From positions 1 through 26,825 of the forward strand of contig JAFLCF010000040.1 in NCBI GenBank assembly GCA_017303735.1: DNA of 26,825 bases, given 5' to 3'. This document shows positions 24,168 to 26,825 of this stretch, piece after piece. Origin of the DNA: Anaerolineae bacterium (GTDB lineage: Bacteria > Chloroflexota > Anaerolineae > Anaerolineales > Villigracilaceae). Within the stretch, counting starts at the first letter, position 1. Each line of letters opens with the position of its first letter. A program made the translations under genes and the position numbers. A model generated the notes under the pieces. That model had not been told where the DNA came from. It searched no databases and saw nothing but the letters and a program-made list of their open reading frames with translations.

Positions 24168-25246
24168 ACAAGTTTGACTTGACCAAAAAGCCTATCCAAT
24201 ACGCGAAAGGCTTCATCCTTCAAAACAAGGTTGGGGTCGTACGCAGGTAGTGGTTCGAGGCTTTGATCCAAGGCACGTCTGAACGATGCTACAGAGTTCA
24301 AGTCCACTTCGATGCAAAATGGTTTTACCGCCTCCGGCTGTCGTTTCAACAAAGCGGAAGGGAGTAATACATAGCAACCGGCAAGGATGGCTTCGAGTAT
24401 TTTTGTTTTGAAGCCCATCCCATAAGGCGAAAGAATAGCAACCGCGCGCGAACACGCCAACAGTGGGTAGGGACTATCGATGAAACCGGTTGCTTCGATG
24501 CGAGCTGGAAGTACCTGGGAATCGTCGGGCAGTTCACCCGTCACTTTGAACGACCAACCCTGCATGTCATTTTTTAGGGCTTCGACCAATCGAGTAAAGT
24601 TATCTAGTGAATCAGCAAGGAAGGAACCGCGGTTAACCTTCACTCCCATAAAGGATACACAGATATTTTGTTTCTCAGCGCGGACGGATCGAATCTCCTG
24701 TAAATATTCCTCCGGCAAGTAATATGGCACAGTCTCCGCCTTCTGCCCGATCAGATAACGCCAGTAATAACGCGTCTCCCAATCGGTGATGGAAAGCAGG
24801 GCATCCGACAGGTTGCCGCACTTACGATCCTGCTTGAATTTGAGACGGGTCTTTTCAAGAATGGGAAAGTGCGTCCGAAACGATCTGACGAGCCCTGCGC
24901 CACTGTTCCGTTCACTCTTAAAGTTGGAAAGGAATAGATGCCATTTATGATACAGTTCGGCGTTGATCGAACGGGTGAATATTTTAGCGTTCGGATTCTT
25001 ATTTCTAATGAATTCCATCGATTTCGGGTAAATGGGAAATTCAATTACCACCGCCGAATACTCTGAAAGCGACATCGCCTCTAAATTTTCCAGCAAAGAC
25101 TCGTCCGATCGTTTGACGACCACCTGCTTAAAATCCATTGCGCGAGATTTGAAATATTCGAGCCTGCCAAGAATATCCTTGGTGCTCCCGGAATAGTGGA
25201 ATCGCGAAAGGACGGCGCTCTCTGGGACGATATGTAGTATCTTCAT
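24164..25246 (-). CDS. GT4-like glycosyltransferase, divergent
   Basis: 360 aa from the ATG at 25246. Upstream in-frame codons exist, but MKILHIVPESAVLSRFHYSG is the natural N-terminus. The C-terminal half has ICVSFMGVKVNRGSFLADSL, WSFKVTGELPD, IEATGFIDSPYPLLACSRAV and LSPYGMGFKTKILEAILAGCYVLLP. The last corresponds to the donor-binding loop with the second Glu of EX7E kept, while the first Glu position is not obvious. The start lies 14 bases after the acyltransferase stop and the stop overlaps the next start. It is probably a retaining GT of unknown specificity. Confidence 0.75.
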   Translation of the reverse strand: MKILHIVPESAVLSRFHYSGSTKDILGRLEYFKSRAMDFKQVVVKRSDESLLENLEAMSLSEYSAVVIEFPIYPKSMEFIRNKNPNAKIFTRSINAELYHKWHLFLSNFKSERNSGAGLVRSFRTHFPILEKTRLKFKQDRKCGNLSDALLSITDWETRYYWRYLIGQKAETVPYYLPEEYLQEIRSVRAEKQNICVSFMGVKVNRGSFLADSLDNFTRLVEALKNDMQGWSFKVTGELPDDSQVLPARIEATGFIDSPYPLLACSRAVAILSPYGMGFKTKILEAILAGCYVLLPSALLKRQPEAVKPFCIEVDLNSVASFRRALDQSLEPLPAYDPNLVLKDEAFRVLDRLFGQVKLV

Positions 25247-25260
25247 TTTAAATCGTTTCC

Positions 25261-25803
25261 CTACCCAAAGAATGGGAACCATGGATCCCAATCCAACTCA
25301 TAGCGCAAGTCGGTGGAGCGCATACGGATAAATTTGGCGGGATTCCCACCGACTACATGATACGGCTCAACATTCTGAGTCACAACGCTTCCCGGCAACA
25401 CGACAGCACCTTTACCAACATGAACACCAGGAAGAATGATCACATTCGCGCAAAGCCAGACGTAATCATCGATGGTGACAGGCGCACCTTTTGTACCAAA
25501 AAAGGGATCATCAATATCATGTCCCTTTGTATAGATAGTGGTGCCATACGTGATGGATACATTATTCCCAATAGTGATCAGGAAGCGGTTATCAAACCTG
25601 CATCCATTGTTGATGACAGTATGATCGCCCACCTTTAAATTCGACATGGTGGATATCCTTAAGTCAGTCAGAACCGAGGTGCGCTTCCCTATAACGAACT
25701 TCATTACGCGGCGATACCAAAGCAAACGCACCCAGCTAAATAGCACCTGCGAGATGAAGTGGTTGGTTATGTAAGATAAAATCTGCTTCTTGCCAAATTT
25801 CAT
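25261..25803 (-). CDS. Left-handed beta-helix O-acyltransferase (WcaF/maltose acetyltransferase type)
   Basis: 180 aa. Hexapeptide-repeat turns run from about residue 45 to 155 (for example VWLCANVIILPGVHVGKGAV and VVLPGSVVTQNV), ending in the family hallmark VGGNPAKFIR. The probable catalytic His is H95 in TKGHDIDDP, as in galactoside and maltose O-acetyltransferases. The first ~40 residues are basic and hydrophobic (QVLFSWVRLLWYRRVMKF) and could lie on the membrane. It overlaps the upstream gene by four bases. It most likely O-acetylates a sugar of the glycan using acetyl-CoA. The PglD/NeuD N-acetyltransferase type is less likely because the extra N-terminal nucleotide-sugar domain is missing. 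Confidence 0.85.
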   Translation of the reverse strand: MKFGKKQILSYITNHFISQVLFSWVRLLWYRRVMKFVIGKRTSVLTDLRISTMSNLKVGDHTVINNGCRFDNRFLITIGNNVSITYGTTIYTKGHDIDDPFFGTKGAPVTIDDYVWLCANVIILPGVHVGKGAVVLPGSVVTQNVEPYHVVGGNPAKFIRMRSTDLRYELDWDPWFPFFG

Positions 25804-26825
25804 GGCTGTGCTTCCAATTCATCGGGGTAAATGAACGGCGTACCGTTCAAAATGCCGTCACAAATAACATCCAATCCCTTCAAGCGACCCGGTAGAAGTT
25901 CTTCCATATTTTGGATGGAAACCTCCAACTGCTCCTTGAAAAACGGAAGTTGGATCATGCGGCGGAAGAAAAAATGATAGGCATATTTGCGGGCACGCGT
26001 CTGCGAAGCCTCATCCATTCGTTTTTTCAGGGGAAGTTGGTCGAGTATTTGGAAATACCCCTGTGGTGATGTAGCATCCAGCGAGATACCCTTATTACGG
26101 ATCCACGCCTCGCCCGCCACTACAACCGGAATGCCCTGACTGGAAATTTCGATTCCGGTTTTTGTGTTGTAGATCAGCACGGTGTCACATTCCTGCATGG
26201 CGGCATAGGTGCTGACCTGGCTTTCCGGTGGGATGACAAAAACATTGGAGGGCAGTTGTGGAAATACTTTTTGAATCTCTGCGACGATCGGCTGGCGCGA
26301 AGGAACCACGCCGCGAACTTCTGCAGGGTGAACACGGATCAATAATTGCAGATCCGGTCGTTTTTCAAAATAATGTATGGTTTGAATGATCCAATCCAGC
26401 ATGTCTTTGAAGGCGTTGGAACGATAATGAAGCTGGGCATCCCACATCACGTTGGTCAACAGACCGACCACCGGGCGTGAAAAATCCACACCGATCTCTG
26501 AGGCGATCTTTTCCAATCCACTTTCCGGTTTCTCATGGAACCAGATCCAATCTTCGGTGCCATACCAACGGCTTTTAAGGTAATTCATGGTCTTCTTTTC
26601 TACAACTTCGGTCAACTCGATGTTTTCCCATGACTCGACCGGTTCCGTGATCATGGTGTGATGATAAGAGTCACCATGGCTGAAAATAAAGGTTGATTTT
26701 CGATACGAAGGATTCCAATTTACAACAGCCGTTTGATTCCGTCTGCATACCTCTCCAATGATCCCCTGTGGCACGTAAATTCCGTGATTGAAACATACTA
26801 CATCGTATGTATTCTTCTCCAAAAG
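25800..26825 (-). CDS. Capsule-type polysaccharide biosynthesis protein, 5' end beyond the window
   Basis: The frame is open to the right edge. The only candidate start in view is a TTG at 26822 without a visible ribosome site, so the gene probably begins outside. About 341 residues are visible. LLIRVHPAEVRG, VFVIPPESQVSTYAAMQECD and VLIYNTKTGIEISSQGIPVV resemble the donor-binding half of KpsC/KpsS-like capsule synthesis proteins and related GT-B proteins with an (R)xHP motif. The tail YAYHFFFRRMIQLPFF is characteristic of this type of capsule protein in my recollection. It overlaps the acyltransferase gene by four bases. Function in glycan assembly is likely; the exact reaction is not assignable. 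Confidence 0.7.
   Translation of the reverse strand, partial: LLEKNTYDVVCFNHGIYVPQGIIGEVCRRNQTAVVNWNPSYRKSTFIFSHGDSYHHTMITEPVESWENIELTEVVEKKTMNYLKSRWYGTEDWIWFHEKPESGLEKIASEIGVDFSRPVVGLLTNVMWDAQLHYRSNAFKDMLDWIIQTIHYFEKRPDLQLLIRVHPAEVRGVVPSRQPIVAEIQKVFPQLPSNVFVIPPESQVSTYAAMQECDTVLIYNTKTGIEISSQGIPVVVAGEAWIRNKGISLDATSPQGYFQILDQLPLKKRMDEASQTRARKYAYHFFFRRMIQLPFFKEQLEVSIQNMEELLPGRLKGLDVICDGILNGTPFIYPDELEAQP

Noticed and set aside
1..26825. CRISPR arrays, tRNA/rRNA genes, insertion sequences, att sites, replication origins
   Set aside because: I looked for tandem spaced repeats, transposase or integrase motifs and clover-leaf signatures in the gaps and found none; the gaps are too short to hold most of these.

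Overview
The window is a dense surface-glycan (capsule, S-layer glycan or O-chain) biosynthesis locus. All 24 protein genes I can support lie on the minus strand, most with 1-4 base overlaps or gaps under 60 bases, so transcription runs from high to low coordinates. There are no tRNA, rRNA, CRISPR, phage or transposase features. Both edges cut through genes, so the locus continues on both sides. The source looks like a free-living bacterium with a large glycosyltransferase repertoire. Protein style and palindromic intergenic repeats remind me of Chloroflexota (Anaerolineae), but this is an impression rather than a demonstrated placement.

In transcription order: (a) 26825-22773 holds a truncated capsule-type glycan protein, a hexapeptide acyltransferase and two GT-B glycosyltransferases. 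(b) 22776-19869 is a classic nonulosonic acid (sialic-acid-like) set, neuB, neuC and neuA: epimerase/hydrolase, PEP condensation and CMP activation. (c) 19842-17396 holds a GT-B protein and a GT-A glycosyltransferase. (d) 17301-11962 is a second, different set: another NeuB, an aldehyde dehydrogenase, another CMP-sugar synthetase and a complete transketolase. (e) 11958-3585 holds six glycosyltransferases or GT-B proteins and two methyltransferases. (f) 3372-818 holds a HisH-like glutaminase, a HisF-like protein lacking a catalytic Asp, and an N-acetyl sugar amidotransferase, a cassette known to make acetamidino sugars. (g) Last is a truncated GT4 glycosyltransferase.

Read together, the locus appears to make two CMP-activated 2-keto-3-deoxy acids and assemble them, with other sugars, into a glycan that may carry methyl, acyl and acetamidino groups. 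The neuB-neuC-neuA set follows a known route. The neuB-ALDH-neuA-transketolase set does not match a pathway I can name and is the best candidate here for undescribed chemistry. Three related GT-B proteins lie beside the two nonulosonate sets and are candidate transferases. No flippase, polymerase, ABC exporter or other multi-spanning membrane protein is encoded in the window, so export must be encoded elsewhere.
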